Part shown: piece by piece, positions 34,141 to 42,797 of the stretch
Numbering within the stretch: the first letter of the stretch is position 1
Layout of the letters: every line of letters starts with the position of its first letter
Source: Calothrix membranacea FACHB-236
Lineage (GTDB): Bacteria > Cyanobacteriota > Cyanobacteriia > Cyanobacteriales > Nostocaceae
DNA: 64,000 nucleotides
NCBI RefSeq assembly: GCF_014696315.1
Contig: NZ_JACJPX010000003.1
Location: 1 to 64,000 of the forward strand
Direction of reading: 5' to 3'
Notes under the pieces: generated by a model
Seen by the model: the letters and a program-made list of their open reading frames with translations, nothing else
What the model was told of the DNA's origin: nothing
Databases searched by the model: none
Translations under genes and position numbers: made by a program

Positions 34141-34593
34141 CTAAATTACTTTCCCAGCATACATATATTTCATTTCTAAATTTGCCCGTACCCATAAATC
34201 TGTCATTGACCAAATCACCACTTTATTTGGTGCGTCTGCAAAGTTATCTGGTTTGTGGGTAACAATTGCATGAAGAAGGCGATCGCTAACACAAACTAAT
34301 TCAACAGCAGAGTCAAAATCGTGCAGGGGTGATACTCTAGCTTGTTGTAAGATGCTGTTGTCAACTGGGCAAATTTGGATTTTTTCTTGTAACCAATTAA
34401 TTACTATCTCAGCAATCTGAGAATTTTGCAGGCGACTAATATAATTGGAAATCCTTTGCCAACCGATATCAGTTATATATATTTGCACCAAAGGATGGGC
34501 TACATCTAAGAGATTGCTAACATCTTCTACGCAGTTGTAGCGATTCATTAAAGCTTCTAAGATTAAATCGGCATCAACTAAAATTCTTAGCAC
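34141..34593 (-). CDS. PIN domain protein
   Basis: Small PIN-fold protein of 150 aa, probably an Mg-dependent RNase. First acidic residue Asp7 in ILVDADLILEAL, Glu13 in the same helix, then Asp residues in LHDFDSAVELVCVSDRLLHAIVTHKPDNF, giving the usual strand-helix order. PIN proteins are most often toxins of VapBC-type pairs, but no antitoxin ORF is visible directly upstream, so it may be an orphan or a regulator. GTG start with AGGGG five nt before it. A perfect 16-bp palindrome lies about 110 nt upstream. Confidence 0.75.
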   Translation of the reverse strand: MLRILVDADLILEALMNRYNCVEDVSNLLDVAHPLVQIYITDIGWQRISNYISRLQNSQIAEIVINWLQEKIQICPVDNSILQQARVSPLHDFDSAVELVCVSDRLLHAIVTHKPDNFADAPNKVVIWSMTDLWVRANLEMKYMYAGKVI

Positions 34594-34974
34594 GTTAACC
34601 CCTATTGTAAACTGATAAATTTATTGCCATTGCATGAAATTTGACCGTTGAATAGATGCTAAAGGCAAGAACAAGCTGCAACAATCAAAACTTCCTCGTA
34701 CAGGTTGATGTACATCAACAGACTGTTTCCAATGATCCAAAATTATGAAATCAGAGCCTTAAGATTTTTGACTTTTGACTTTTAACTTTGGAATTTGTGT
34801 GGCGTTAATAGAACAATAGGTGTTATTACAAATAACATTTATGCTCATGATGAAAGCAAGAGCAATTTTGTAATAATACCTAAATTGAATGACGAAGAAT
34901 TCTTTTCAAAGTTCCAAAATAAAATTGCAAATTTAGCAACATTTAGCTGTTAAAAATTCACAAGAAATTTATTT
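34594..34974. other. Intergenic region upstream of the PIN gene
   Basis: Contains a 16-bp perfect palindrome at 34704-34719 and a TTTTGAC-type short repeat (34768-34793). No antitoxin-like ORF found on either strand. Confidence 0.5.
34704..34719. promoter_or_regulatory. Perfect 16-bp palindrome, possible operator
   Basis: GTTGATGTACATCAAC is a complete dyad without spacer, the kind of site bound by dimeric repressors. It is the only copy seen in the window. Its link to the PIN gene is inference. Confidence 0.35.
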
Positions 34975-36243
34975 TTAAGGCTTAAGTAATAGATAAAATA
35001 ATTGTCCATTACTGACTGTCACACCAGCGCGATCGCCTGCTATTTTGCCAGTACCTAAAAAGTAGTCCACCCTGCCAGGGCCTTTAATTGCCCCACCTGT
35101 ATCTTGATCTAGTACGTAACGGCTGACAATCCGATGCTCTAATTTACCAGTATTATCGGCAAAGGGAAATGAAGCACGAATTAGTGATAAAGCACCAGGG
35201 GGCATAAGAGATTTATCTGTAGCAATTGAACGTTCGGCTGTAAGTGGTTGCCCAATGGAACCCTGTGCAGGTGCACCTTTGGTTTCTTGAAAAAACACAA
35301 AGCTGGGATCGCGAGGAATATATACGTTCAATTCTTGGGGATACTTTTGGAAATAGTCGAGAATTATAGGCATGGTCATCCCTTGTAACGGTAATTTGCC
35401 ATCGTTCGCCAATTCTCGCCCAATACTTTTGTAATTATACGCAATATTGCCTGCATAACCAATACTTGTAAGAGTACCATCAGTTAGTTGCAATTTCGCA
35501 GAACCTTGAATTTGCACCATGTATGGTTCCAGGCGATCGCGAAACCAAAATAACTCTAAGCCCCGTAATTTCCCCTTTGTACCTTGCAAACCATCAGCCC
35601 CTTCTAATTCCAGGCGTGTAGGATGCGGTAAGCTCCAGGAATCTAAATCGGGAGGTAATTTATAAACAGGATAGCGGTATTCTGCCGTCGGTACACGACT
35701 AGCTGTATACAGTGGCTCATAATAGGCAGTGAATAAAACTGAACCTTTGCTATCCTTACCAATTGACTGATAAAGTACAAACTCTTTAGATATGGCTGTA
35801 TGCAATGCTGCTGCGGAATTTGTCGTTAGTAGCAGCTGACGGAATCGAATCAAACTCTTGTAGACGCGATCGCGTGTAATTCCTGGTACCTGATAATTTT
35901 GATAAGCCGCTTCCGCCCTGGGTGTTTGTAAATAGCGCAGACTGCGATCTATAGACTGTAACAGCGCTTTTTTGTGCGCTGGTTGTCCATTTTCAATTTG
36001 ATAAATCGCCTGATCTATACAGGAAGTATCATCTTCACAGCAAGTTACTGGTACTCTGGGAATTAATACTGGTAATTTCTGCGGAGAATTGGCGGCAGAT
36101 GATTCAGGAAGATACCACTTTTTCAGCTGACATTCTGCGGGACTGAGTTTTAATTGTCCTAAAGAAGCCATACCTACTAAGAACGTTAGTAGAACAACAG
36201 GTAGGCTCAGAGAGATAGTTGTAAGGTGTTTGTCATTTGTCAT
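34975..36243 (-). CDS. mltA: Murein transglycosylase A (MltA)
   Basis: Lytic transglycosylase that cleaves the MurNAc-GlcNAc bond of peptidoglycan, forming 1,6-anhydro-MurNAc. 422 aa. N-terminal membrane anchor about 10-30 (LSLPVVLLTFLVGMASLG), the MltA domain with YYEPLYTASRVPTAEYRYPVY and MVQIQGSAKLQL, and a C-terminal 3D domain DTGGAIKGPGRVDYFLGTG that holds the catalytic Asp. The first codons (Met-Thr-Asn) come from an ATGACAA repeat array, so the start is repeat-derived. Monocistronic. Confidence 0.93.
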   Translation of the reverse strand: MTNDKHLTTISLSLPVVLLTFLVGMASLGQLKLSPAECQLKKWYLPESSAANSPQKLPVLIPRVPVTCCEDDTSCIDQAIYQIENGQPAHKKALLQSIDRSLRYLQTPRAEAAYQNYQVPGITRDRVYKSLIRFRQLLLTTNSAAALHTAISKEFVLYQSIGKDSKGSVLFTAYYEPLYTASRVPTAEYRYPVYKLPPDLDSWSLPHPTRLELEGADGLQGTKGKLRGLELFWFRDRLEPYMVQIQGSAKLQLTDGTLTSIGYAGNIAYNYKSIGRELANDGKLPLQGMTMPIILDYFQKYPQELNVYIPRDPSFVFFQETKGAPAQGSIGQPLTAERSIATDKSLMPPGALSLIRASFPFADNTGKLEHRIVSRYVLDQDTGGAIKGPGRVDYFLGTGKIAGDRAGVTVSNGQLFYLLLKP

Positions 36244-36289
36244 TTGTTATTTGTTATTTGTCATTTGGTAATGGGTAATTGGTAATTGG
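36230..36289. repeat. STRR array forming the mltA start
   Basis: On the minus strand GGTAATT/GGGTAAT units pass into ATGACAA/ATAACAA units that run into the mltA start codon at 36243. A G/C-rich stretch with GGGGGCCCCGAGTTCCCC follows at about 36345. Confidence 0.85.
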
Positions 36290-36490
36290 ATTCCTTCTCA
36301 TCTTCCCAATCCCCATTACCCCTAATCCCCACTCCCTGGGTTGTGGGGGCCCCGAGTTCCCCAGTCCCCAAATTCTGACACAACAGCCTTAGACAATAAC
36401 CCAAGCGACATTTTAGCTGATTGTTTTCTCAAAAAGCGCGTAGGCTTAGCCCGTGGTAGACATCGCTGTTTTATTTACAGCAATTATCCC

Positions 36491-36742
36491 TTCATTTACG
36501 ACAATGATCGTCGTCATTTAGTGTTTTACGCTTTTAATTACGATAATGAGCGTCGTAATTCAGTGTTTCACGCTTTCATTTACGATAATGAGCGTCGTAA
36601 TTCAGTGTTTTGCGCTTTCATTTACGATAATGAGCGTCGTAATTCAGTGTTTCGCGCTTTCATTTACGATAATGAGCGTCGTAATTCAGTGTTTCGCGCT
36701 TTTAATTACAGCGATCGCCCTCGTCTTTCCGTGTTTTCTCCA
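36491..36742 (+). repeat. 42-bp in-frame tandem repeat (minisatellite), six units
   Basis: Six contiguous units of exactly 42 bp: 36491, 36533, 36575, 36617, 36659 and a degenerate one at 36701. Units 4 and 5 are identical. In the open frame 36341-36910 each unit encodes 14 residues of the form FIYDNERRNSVFRA. Each unit contains a 6-bp inverted repeat TTACGA...TCGTAA. A 21-bp half unit precedes it, and related flanks (GCTGATTG-TTTCTCAAAAA) stand at 36417 and 36759. Whether the 189-codon frame is a gene is doubtful: another frame is also open through the array. Confidence 0.85.
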
Positions 36743-36874
36743 AGCATTTGGGCTGATTGCTTTCTCAAAAACAGTGTAGCCCATCGTAAACATGGCAAAA
36801 ACGAAAATGCGATCGCACTTGTTCCCAAATCAAATTCAATGCTTATGGACTCATATTTAATTTTTGAAATTTAT

Positions 36875-36905
36875 GTAGGATGCGTTAGCGATAGCGTAAC
36901 GCATC
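36875..36905. repeat. GATGCGTTACGC palindromic repeat, copy 2
   Basis: Exact inverted copy of 31537-31567. A degenerate neighbour (GTGCGTTACGGCTACGCC) follows at 36919-36951. Confidence 0.85.
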
Positions 36906-36988
36906 TTTAACAAGCCTTTCGTGCGTTACGGCTACGCCTAACACACGCTACAAAATACTTATCTCTTGATTCTTCTTTCCCTATTTCC

Positions 36989-38305
36989 TTATTCATTCAT
37001 ATTATGATAAGTCGCCACCGCAGAAGGCGATATCCGGTTTAAGTAACGGAAAATCCAATATTTAAAAATCGTATCTAAAATCACCGGGAAAGTAGCAATA
37101 AATAAGAAGATAAAATCTCTATTTGCTGGTAATCCCCAGTGGCGGGAAAGACCTTCTAAAATTACTTCCCAACCATGCGGAGAGTGAAACCCTACAAATA
37201 CATCAGTAAACAAAATGATAATAAATGCCTTGGCGCTATCGCTCAGACCATAGACAATGTTATCAAAAAATTCTTTGATAGTAGCAATAGAAGATTTACT
37301 AATTAGTAAAAGCCAAATAAACGCCCCTACAGAAAACATATCTGCAAACACATTTTTAATGGCATTCGAGCTTTCTTGGCGAAAATCTTCAGCAATCTCA
37401 CCTGCCTTTTCTTTCAGATGAATTTCTAATTCCTCAACAGTTATTGGTGGTGCTTTGGTAATCAAATTTTCAAATTTTAGCCTTTCTTCATACCTTTCTA
37501 GCTCAGATAAAGCTTCTTCTTCCATTTCCACATTTAGGAAAACTTGCATTGTTTCCGACCCTCGAAAATGTTCAAGTAAAGGGCCAACTACCAATGCTTT
37601 TGCTAACTGATGAGTGAGAAGTGGTACAATAATTAAGAGTAAAATAAATCTGATTGATATGATTGTTCTTCTTTGTGTTTGGCGGAAATTTTGAACTACA
37701 TCTTGTTCAGAATTAGGGTCTAACTCTACTTGTAGACGCGTAATCGTACTTAAAATTGACCTTGGTAATATTCCCGTTGTATTCGCCTTTCCTTGAGGCT
37801 TTTTATTTTCTGTAATCGGTACTTTTTGTTTAGGTATCGAAGTGGAATTTATAGATGTTCTAGTTTGGATCTGGGGTGGTTTATCTACTACAACCAGAGC
37901 GCTAGCATCTTCTTCAAGGGTATATTTAGAAATAACTTGGTCAATAAACCTGAGCTTTTCTAAAATTACGTAAGGTTCAGGATATTCCACACCTGCTTTA
38001 TTTGCAGCTTTTTGATTTCCTTCGTTTAAAAACCACCGACTACCTTTAAACTCTGTTAATCGCATCCGCGCAATTTTTAATTGCTTTCTCAAGTCTGCCT
38101 GAAAATAATCCATGACATTATTACTGTACATGGTTAATTCAGAGTCTATTTTATTACCATTAAAATGTTGATCTTCTAGTTCTTTAATTTTTAATGCCGC
38201 GTTATAAGCCTCATCCAGAGAACGTTCTGGTGTGCGTAAATACCATCGGTAAAGACCCAGCAAGAAAGAGTAAATTTTTTCACTAAAAACAGAGTTCTTC
38301 ATCAT
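36989..38305 (-). CDS. pcxA: Proton extrusion protein PcxA (CemA/CotA family)
   Basis: Inner membrane protein needed for light-induced proton extrusion in cyanobacteria; the plastid homologue is CemA (Ycf10). Start placed at ATG 38305 (MMKNSVF), since the TTG six nt upstream has no clear ribosome site. About 438 aa: a cytoplasmic helical domain (starting FLLGLYRWYLRTPERSLDEAYNAA), then four membrane segments (about 220-240, 325-345, 360-380 and 400-425), with the conserved FVGFHSPHGWEVILEG between the last two. The length agrees with PcxA rather than the shorter PcxL. Monocistronic, divergent from the following ATPase gene. Confidence 0.92.
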   Translation of the reverse strand: MMKNSVFSEKIYSFLLGLYRWYLRTPERSLDEAYNAALKIKELEDQHFNGNKIDSELTMYSNNVMDYFQADLRKQLKIARMRLTEFKGSRWFLNEGNQKAANKAGVEYPEPYVILEKLRFIDQVISKYTLEEDASALVVVDKPPQIQTRTSINSTSIPKQKVPITENKKPQGKANTTGILPRSILSTITRLQVELDPNSEQDVVQNFRQTQRRTIISIRFILLLIIVPLLTHQLAKALVVGPLLEHFRGSETMQVFLNVEMEEEALSELERYEERLKFENLITKAPPITVEELEIHLKEKAGEIAEDFRQESSNAIKNVFADMFSVGAFIWLLLISKSSIATIKEFFDNIVYGLSDSAKAFIIILFTDVFVGFHSPHGWEVILEGLSRHWGLPANRDFIFLFIATFPVILDTIFKYWIFRYLNRISPSAVATYHNMNE

Positions 38306-38389
38306 CGGCAATCATCCAGCATGATTTGGTGATTCTTAACCTTAAATTAACGCACGAAATATACTAACAAATCTACAAAGAGAGGGCTT

Positions 38390-40558
38390 GTGGTTTTTCA
38401 TTCTGTATGGATTGTTGGTGGTAGCCGCAGTGGCAAAACAACACGTTTAGTTAAACAGTTTTGTGATTGGGTACAAGGCGAAAACCAAGATAACGGATCA
38501 TTTTATACTAACCAAAAAAGACAAAAAAAAGCTAAACAACTATCCAAAGGTTTAGATTTACGACAAACAGAACCAGGCGTTTTGCTGTTAGCCGCCAATG
38601 ATGATAATCGCAGAGAATTAGGAGATAGAATTGTTACTGCAACCCTGGGTAAATATCCAGTGAGAGCCAAAACACCTCTAGGCTTTTTTCAAGATGAAGT
38701 AATTTTATTTTGGCCCTTGCTGATTCAATCATTGCAGCTAAAAGCACAATTCCCCGTGAGATTGCGCCCCGAAACAGAACAGGAATTAGCCACAAAACTT
38801 TGGCGATCGCATTTAGACGAAGAGACTTTGCGCCGTGCTGGGGTAAATGAGTATCGTTTAGTACGTCGCATCCTCGATTTACTACAACTAGCAGCATACA
38901 GTGGCAAACCCTGCGAAGAGATTTCCTCAATTTTAGCAAGCGGTTTTGCGGAAAATCCCATCTATTTAGAACCAGAATTTCTCGCCTCTTTATTATTAGA
39001 GTGGCGCGACTGGTGTTTAGACAAAGGATTACTGACTTACGGAATTATTACCGAACTCTACAACCAGCACTTATTACCCAATCCTCAATATCAACAGCAG
39101 CTAAGAAAACGTTACCAAGCTGTACTCGCAGATGATGTTGATGATTATCCTGGTATAGCCCGTCATTTATTTGATTGTTTGTTAGATCAAGGCGCAATTG
39201 GGGCTTTTAGCTACAATCCAGAGGGCGCAGTGCGCTTAGGATTAGGCGCAGATCCCAACTATTTAGCAGCCTTAGCAGGGCGTTGTCATGTCGAAAACTT
39301 GGTAGGGCCTTCTCGTGAGTCCTTGGCAATTCAATTAGCTACCCAAATGATGGAATTAGCCACAGAACCAACGGTGATGTTGAGCTTACCAGAAATAGTA
39401 AAATCAATTCAAACTACCTCCCGCGCCCAACTCTTGCGGCAAACAGCAGAAGTAATTGTAGATGCGATTAAGTCAAAAGAAGTAGAAGCCGAAGAAGTCG
39501 CAGTCATCGCCCCCGGTTTAGATGCGATCGCCCGTTATACCCTGATAGAAATCCTCAACAAGCAAAATATTCTGGTAGAACCCCTCAACGACCAACGCCC
39601 TTTAATTAGTTCACCAGCAATTCGAGCATTGCTCACCATACTTGCCCTAGTTTATCCCGGCTTGGGTCGCTTAGTAGATAGAGATGCCGTAGCCGAAATG
39701 CTAGTGGTTTTGAGTCGCAGACAAAAAACCGCCGATAATTCCTCAGAAATTAGCAGCGACATCGATCCAGTACGCGCCGGTTTAATAGCCGATTATTGCT
39801 TTGAACCCCATCCCGAACGCCCCAACTTGCTACCTGTAACAGCATTTGAGCGCTGGGATAGAATCGGCTATGCAGCTACCACAGCTTATAGTGAGATATT
39901 ACAGTGGTTAGAAAAACAGCGATCGCAACAAGAACAGCGGTTAATTCCTAGCCCCATTTCCCTACTGTACCTAGCAGTCCAAGACTTCCTCTGTAAAGAT
40001 AGCAATCCCCCCTACGATCAACTAGCAGCCTTAAGGGAATTGCTAGAAACCGCCCAACACTATTGGGAAATTAACACCAGACTACAACAAAGTAATTCAC
40101 CTACACGCGCAGCTGCGGAAGCCACCATCAGCGAATTTATTCAACTGCTGCGACGTGGTACGATTACCGCCAACCCCTATCCTTTACGCCCTATCGGCCC
40201 AGGAAAAAAAGCTGTTACCTTAGCAACTATCTTCCAATACCGTTCTAGTAGAAGATTTCACCGTTGGCATTTTTGGTTAGATGCTAGTTCACCCCTCTGG
40301 GCTAAAGGTGGCGCAGCTACATTATTTGGCGCACCTTTATTTTTGCAAGACAGGTTAGGCGTACCTTGGACAGCAGAAGATGAAAAAACAGCCGAAGACG
40401 AAAGATTACAAAGAATTTTGGCAGACTTACTTTCCCGCGTATCCGAGAAAGTTTACCTATGTCACAGCGATTTAGCCGTCAATGGACAAGAACAAATAGG
40501 GCCGCTTTTGCCCTTAGTCCATGCTTGTGTACCACTTACAGCTGAGGCTGGCGTGTAA
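38390..40558 (+). CDS. Superfamily 1 UvrD/AddB-like ATPase, putative recombination helicase
   Basis: Cyanobacterial protein of 722 aa annotated in related genomes as recombinase or helicase-like. Walker A IVGGSRSGKTTRL lies at residues 8-20 and a Walker B-like VLADDVDDYPG near 245. The second half has LLRQTAEVIVDAI, VAVIAPGLDAIARY and SSPAIRALLTILALVYPG, matching the order of helicase-C regions in UvrD and AddB/RecC-like proteins. No nuclease motif or Fe-S cysteine cluster was seen. GTG start preceded by GAGAGGG. The stop codon is followed at once by a GGGATTA repeat. Partner subunits are not adjacent. Confidence 0.7.
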   Translation: MVFHSVWIVGGSRSGKTTRLVKQFCDWVQGENQDNGSFYTNQKRQKKAKQLSKGLDLRQTEPGVLLLAANDDNRRELGDRIVTATLGKYPVRAKTPLGFFQDEVILFWPLLIQSLQLKAQFPVRLRPETEQELATKLWRSHLDEETLRRAGVNEYRLVRRILDLLQLAAYSGKPCEEISSILASGFAENPIYLEPEFLASLLLEWRDWCLDKGLLTYGIITELYNQHLLPNPQYQQQLRKRYQAVLADDVDDYPGIARHLFDCLLDQGAIGAFSYNPEGAVRLGLGADPNYLAALAGRCHVENLVGPSRESLAIQLATQMMELATEPTVMLSLPEIVKSIQTTSRAQLLRQTAEVIVDAIKSKEVEAEEVAVIAPGLDAIARYTLIEILNKQNILVEPLNDQRPLISSPAIRALLTILALVYPGLGRLVDRDAVAEMLVVLSRRQKTADNSSEISSDIDPVRAGLIADYCFEPHPERPNLLPVTAFERWDRIGYAATTAYSEILQWLEKQRSQQEQRLIPSPISLLYLAVQDFLCKDSNPPYDQLAALRELLETAQHYWEINTRLQQSNSPTRAAAEATISEFIQLLRRGTITANPYPLRPIGPGKKAVTLATIFQYRSSRRFHRWHFWLDASSPLWAKGGAATLFGAPLFLQDRLGVPWTAEDEKTAEDERLQRILADLLSRVSEKVYLCHSDLAVNGQEQIGPLLPLVHACVPLTAEAGV

Positions 40559-40583
40559 GGGATTAGGGATTAGGGGATGAGGG
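40557..40583. repeat. STRR, GGGATTA, at a stop codon
   Basis: Three GGGATTA-like heptamers begin at the TAA stop of the ATPase gene. Confidence 0.75.
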
Positions 40584-40589
40584 AATCTC

Positions 40590-40621
40590 TTGTACAGACG
40601 CGATTCATCGCGTCTCTGCAA
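40590..40621. repeat. AGACGCGAT palindrome, copy 3
   Basis: Palindromic core 40596-40615, flanked by TTGTAC and TCTGCAA. The remaining part of 40622-41105 is AT-rich with one HIP1-like site and no ORF. Confidence 0.85.
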
Positions 40622-41105
40622 GTATTGACTTTACAAAAAATTCATCTAGTTTTGCCAATTACTTTATAAATAATTTATTTAATTTCCGTTTATTAACTTA
40701 AAGATTTATTACATTAGTCCTGGGGATAACACTTAGGTTAAGTAAAAACTTTATGGTGAGTGAGGTTTTACCTAAAAAATATTATGAAAAAGTAGAGCGA
40801 TCGCAAATATTGGCAAATTGAGGAATATTAAATATTCAGCTATAAAATTACTTTTCTCTAACAATCCTACAGGACTTATGAACATCAAACTATTCACTTT
40901 TCCCTGACTGCATAAGTAATTTACAGCTTAAACAAGACCGATTTACTTGATATTTGCTAATACTAAATTATAGAGATTACTCTATTTAAACAATAGTTTA
41001 TTATCAAGGATTACAAAGGAAAATTTATACTTCAACGCCTATTATATTTAATTAGATATATTACTAAAGTCTTATTATTTTGACATTACCAAAACCTATA
41101 TTGCA

Positions 41106-41969
41106 ATGAATTTGACTAATATAATCTCAACCAAAGTTCTCAAACAAGAACCATTTTGGCTTTTAAGTATTACGGCTGCTCTAGAGGCCATATGTCTCAC
41201 CTTAATCTGGAAAGCTGATGACATGGGTCATTTAGGCATGAGTATTTTGTTTTTATTCGCCACAGGCTCTTTATTGTGGGATAAACGTCATACATTACGC
41301 TTTGAAAGTGATGTTTTTTCAACCATTGTAGGGTTGCTATTAATTAGTTGGGTACTATGGCAAAGTGCTACACAGAATTTAGAACACACCTTACGGCTGT
41401 TATCATTTACTTCCGCTTTTGCCGTTAGCTTACTAGCCTCAGGTTTTAAGGGACTAAAGCAATATTGTGAAGAACTAATTATTTTATTCTTCCTAGGAGT
41501 TCCGGCTGTAGTTTCCGATTTATTATTTGATATTTCTCCTTTAAGCGCCAAATTTGCCAGCCTTCTTTTGTGGTATGCAGGCTTTGATGTCAGGATTAAT
41601 GGAATTAATATCTATTTACCAACTGGTAGTATCAAAGTAGTTCATAGTTGTTCTGGCATAGACACGATTAACTATATATTAGGGATATCCGTTATTGCAA
41701 TGGTCATGTTCCCAATCGCTAAAAAGAAGCTGTTCTTTATACCCATTTTTGCCATTCTTTTAGGATTTGTAATTAATGGAATCAGAATTGCCATGTTAGC
41801 TGTAATGCAAGGAACTAACAAAGCTGCTTTTGATAGTTGGCATGGAGGACAAGCTTCCTATTCCTTTGGTGTGTTGGGTATCGTAATTTTTGGTTTAGTC
41901 TATATGTTTTTGCTCAAGCAAGAAGAGCAACAAGCTGAGAATTTAGAGAAGTCTTTAAGTGGAGACTAG
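41106..41969 (+). CDS. Exosortase (cyanoexosortase type)
   Basis: Polytopic membrane cysteine transpeptidase/protease that processes PEP-CTERM proteins. 287 aa with about eight hydrophobic segments. The three signature residues are visible at loop ends: Cys182 in VVHSCSGIDT, Arg227 in FVINGIRIAML and His246 in FDSWHGGQAS. Spacing and the short length fit the cyanobacterial exosortases rather than proteobacterial XrtA with its EpsI fusion. The usual cyanosortase-associated protein is not next to it; the following gene encodes a different exported protein. The likely substrate in this window is the PEP-CTERM protein at 12639. A GGGGATT repeat starts at the stop codon. Confidence 0.88.
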   Translation: MNLTNIISTKVLKQEPFWLLSITAALEAICLTLIWKADDMGHLGMSILFLFATGSLLWDKRHTLRFESDVFSTIVGLLLISWVLWQSATQNLEHTLRLLSFTSAFAVSLLASGFKGLKQYCEELIILFFLGVPAVVSDLLFDISPLSAKFASLLLWYAGFDVRINGINIYLPTGSIKVVHSCSGIDTINYILGISVIAMVMFPIAKKKLFFIPIFAILLGFVINGIRIAMLAVMQGTNKAAFDSWHGGQASYSFGVLGIVIFGLVYMFLLKQEEQQAENLEKSLSGD

Positions 41970-41990
41970 GGGTAATGGGGATTGGGGAAT
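41968..41990. repeat. STRR-like GGGGATT units at the exosortase stop
   Basis: GGGGTAATGGGGATTGGGG begins in the last base of the TAG stop codon. Confidence 0.7.
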
Positions 41991-42013
41991 GAAGCAGAAA
42001 TAATTTTTGCTCT

Positions 42014-42056
42014 TGTAGAGACGCGATTAATCGCGTCTCCCAATCGCGAATCGCGT
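42014..42056. repeat. AGACGCGAT palindrome, copy 4
   Basis: Perfect 22-bp palindrome with arms GAGACGCGATT and AATCGCGTCTC at 42018-42039, followed by a partial CGCGAATCGCG duplicate. Confidence 0.85.
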
Positions 42057-42160
42057 CGCTCTCACCCCAAGCCTCAGTAATTGTCCTCAAGCTGATTTTG
42101 CAGGCATACTATATACTCTTGTGCTTAGGTAATAACCCTGGGTGAAGAGGACAACAAAAT

Positions 42161-42715
42161 ATGGCTAGCAAACACTTCTCGGTCAGCAAAGTTGCATTAT
42201 TTATTACCACTTTTATTAGCTGCAATTTGAGTTCTGCTACAGTACAGGCTGCTTGTCCTACTCTCCTATTAGATGGCGACTTTGAACAACAAGCTAGCCC
42301 AACAGTTAGCAGTCCTTGGGTAGGTGAAGGTCAAGTAGGCATTGATAGAGAAATAGGTAATAGCAATTCTGGTAAAAATAACGTCTGGATGCGAAATTTT
42401 TCTGGCTGGAATGGTATTAGCCAAAGAGTTAAGCTTCAGCCTAATGCAGAGTATGAATTAAAAGCTTACGTGCGGACATCAGGTAATGTCACAGATGGCG
42501 AATTTGGAGTGCGAGATAGTAATAAAAATCCGCTTATAGAACTAAAGTTTGGCAGCTTATCTCAATACATCCCTTTAACACTAAAATTTGTCACAGGTAA
42601 TGACTCTGAATACAACATCTTTACTGGATTCTGGGCGATTAGTCAGGATAGCTGGGTTCAGGTAGACAATTATAGTTTGACAGCTACTATGTGCAAGGAT
42701 GAGGAAAATAATTAA
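42161..42715 (+). CDS. Exported carbohydrate-binding-like (galactose-binding fold) protein
   Basis: 184 aa. Signal peptide (VALFITTFISCNLSSATVQA, cleavage after QAA near residue 31) followed by one beta-sandwich domain that resembles carbohydrate-binding modules of the CBM4/9 type: LLLDGDFEQ at its start, SPWVGEGQVGID, an aromatic WMRNFSGWNGISQRV strand, YELKAYVRTSG, and QVDNYSLTA at the end. Two cysteines near the ends could bridge. No PEP-CTERM tail. It follows the exosortase by 190 nt on the same strand; a joint role in the extracellular matrix is only inferred. Confidence 0.7.
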   Translation: MASKHFSVSKVALFITTFISCNLSSATVQAACPTLLLDGDFEQQASPTVSSPWVGEGQVGIDREIGNSNSGKNNVWMRNFSGWNGISQRVKLQPNAEYELKAYVRTSGNVTDGEFGVRDSNKNPLIELKFGSLSQYIPLTLKFVTGNDSEYNIFTGFWAISQDSWVQVDNYSLTATMCKDEENN

Positions 42716-42797
42716 CGCTCCACAAACATGGGATGAAATAATATTCAAATAATGTTCGCGATAGCTAAATTTTTGTAGGGGCATGGCAGCAGTAAGA

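Noticed and set aside
36491-36742. CRISPR array
   Set aside because: Units are contiguous with no spacers; all 42 bp repeat. It is a minisatellite.
36546-36779. Second open frame through the 42-bp repeats (MSVVIQCF repeats)
   Set aside because: The unit length is divisible by three, so any stop-free frame stays open. This alone is no evidence of coding.
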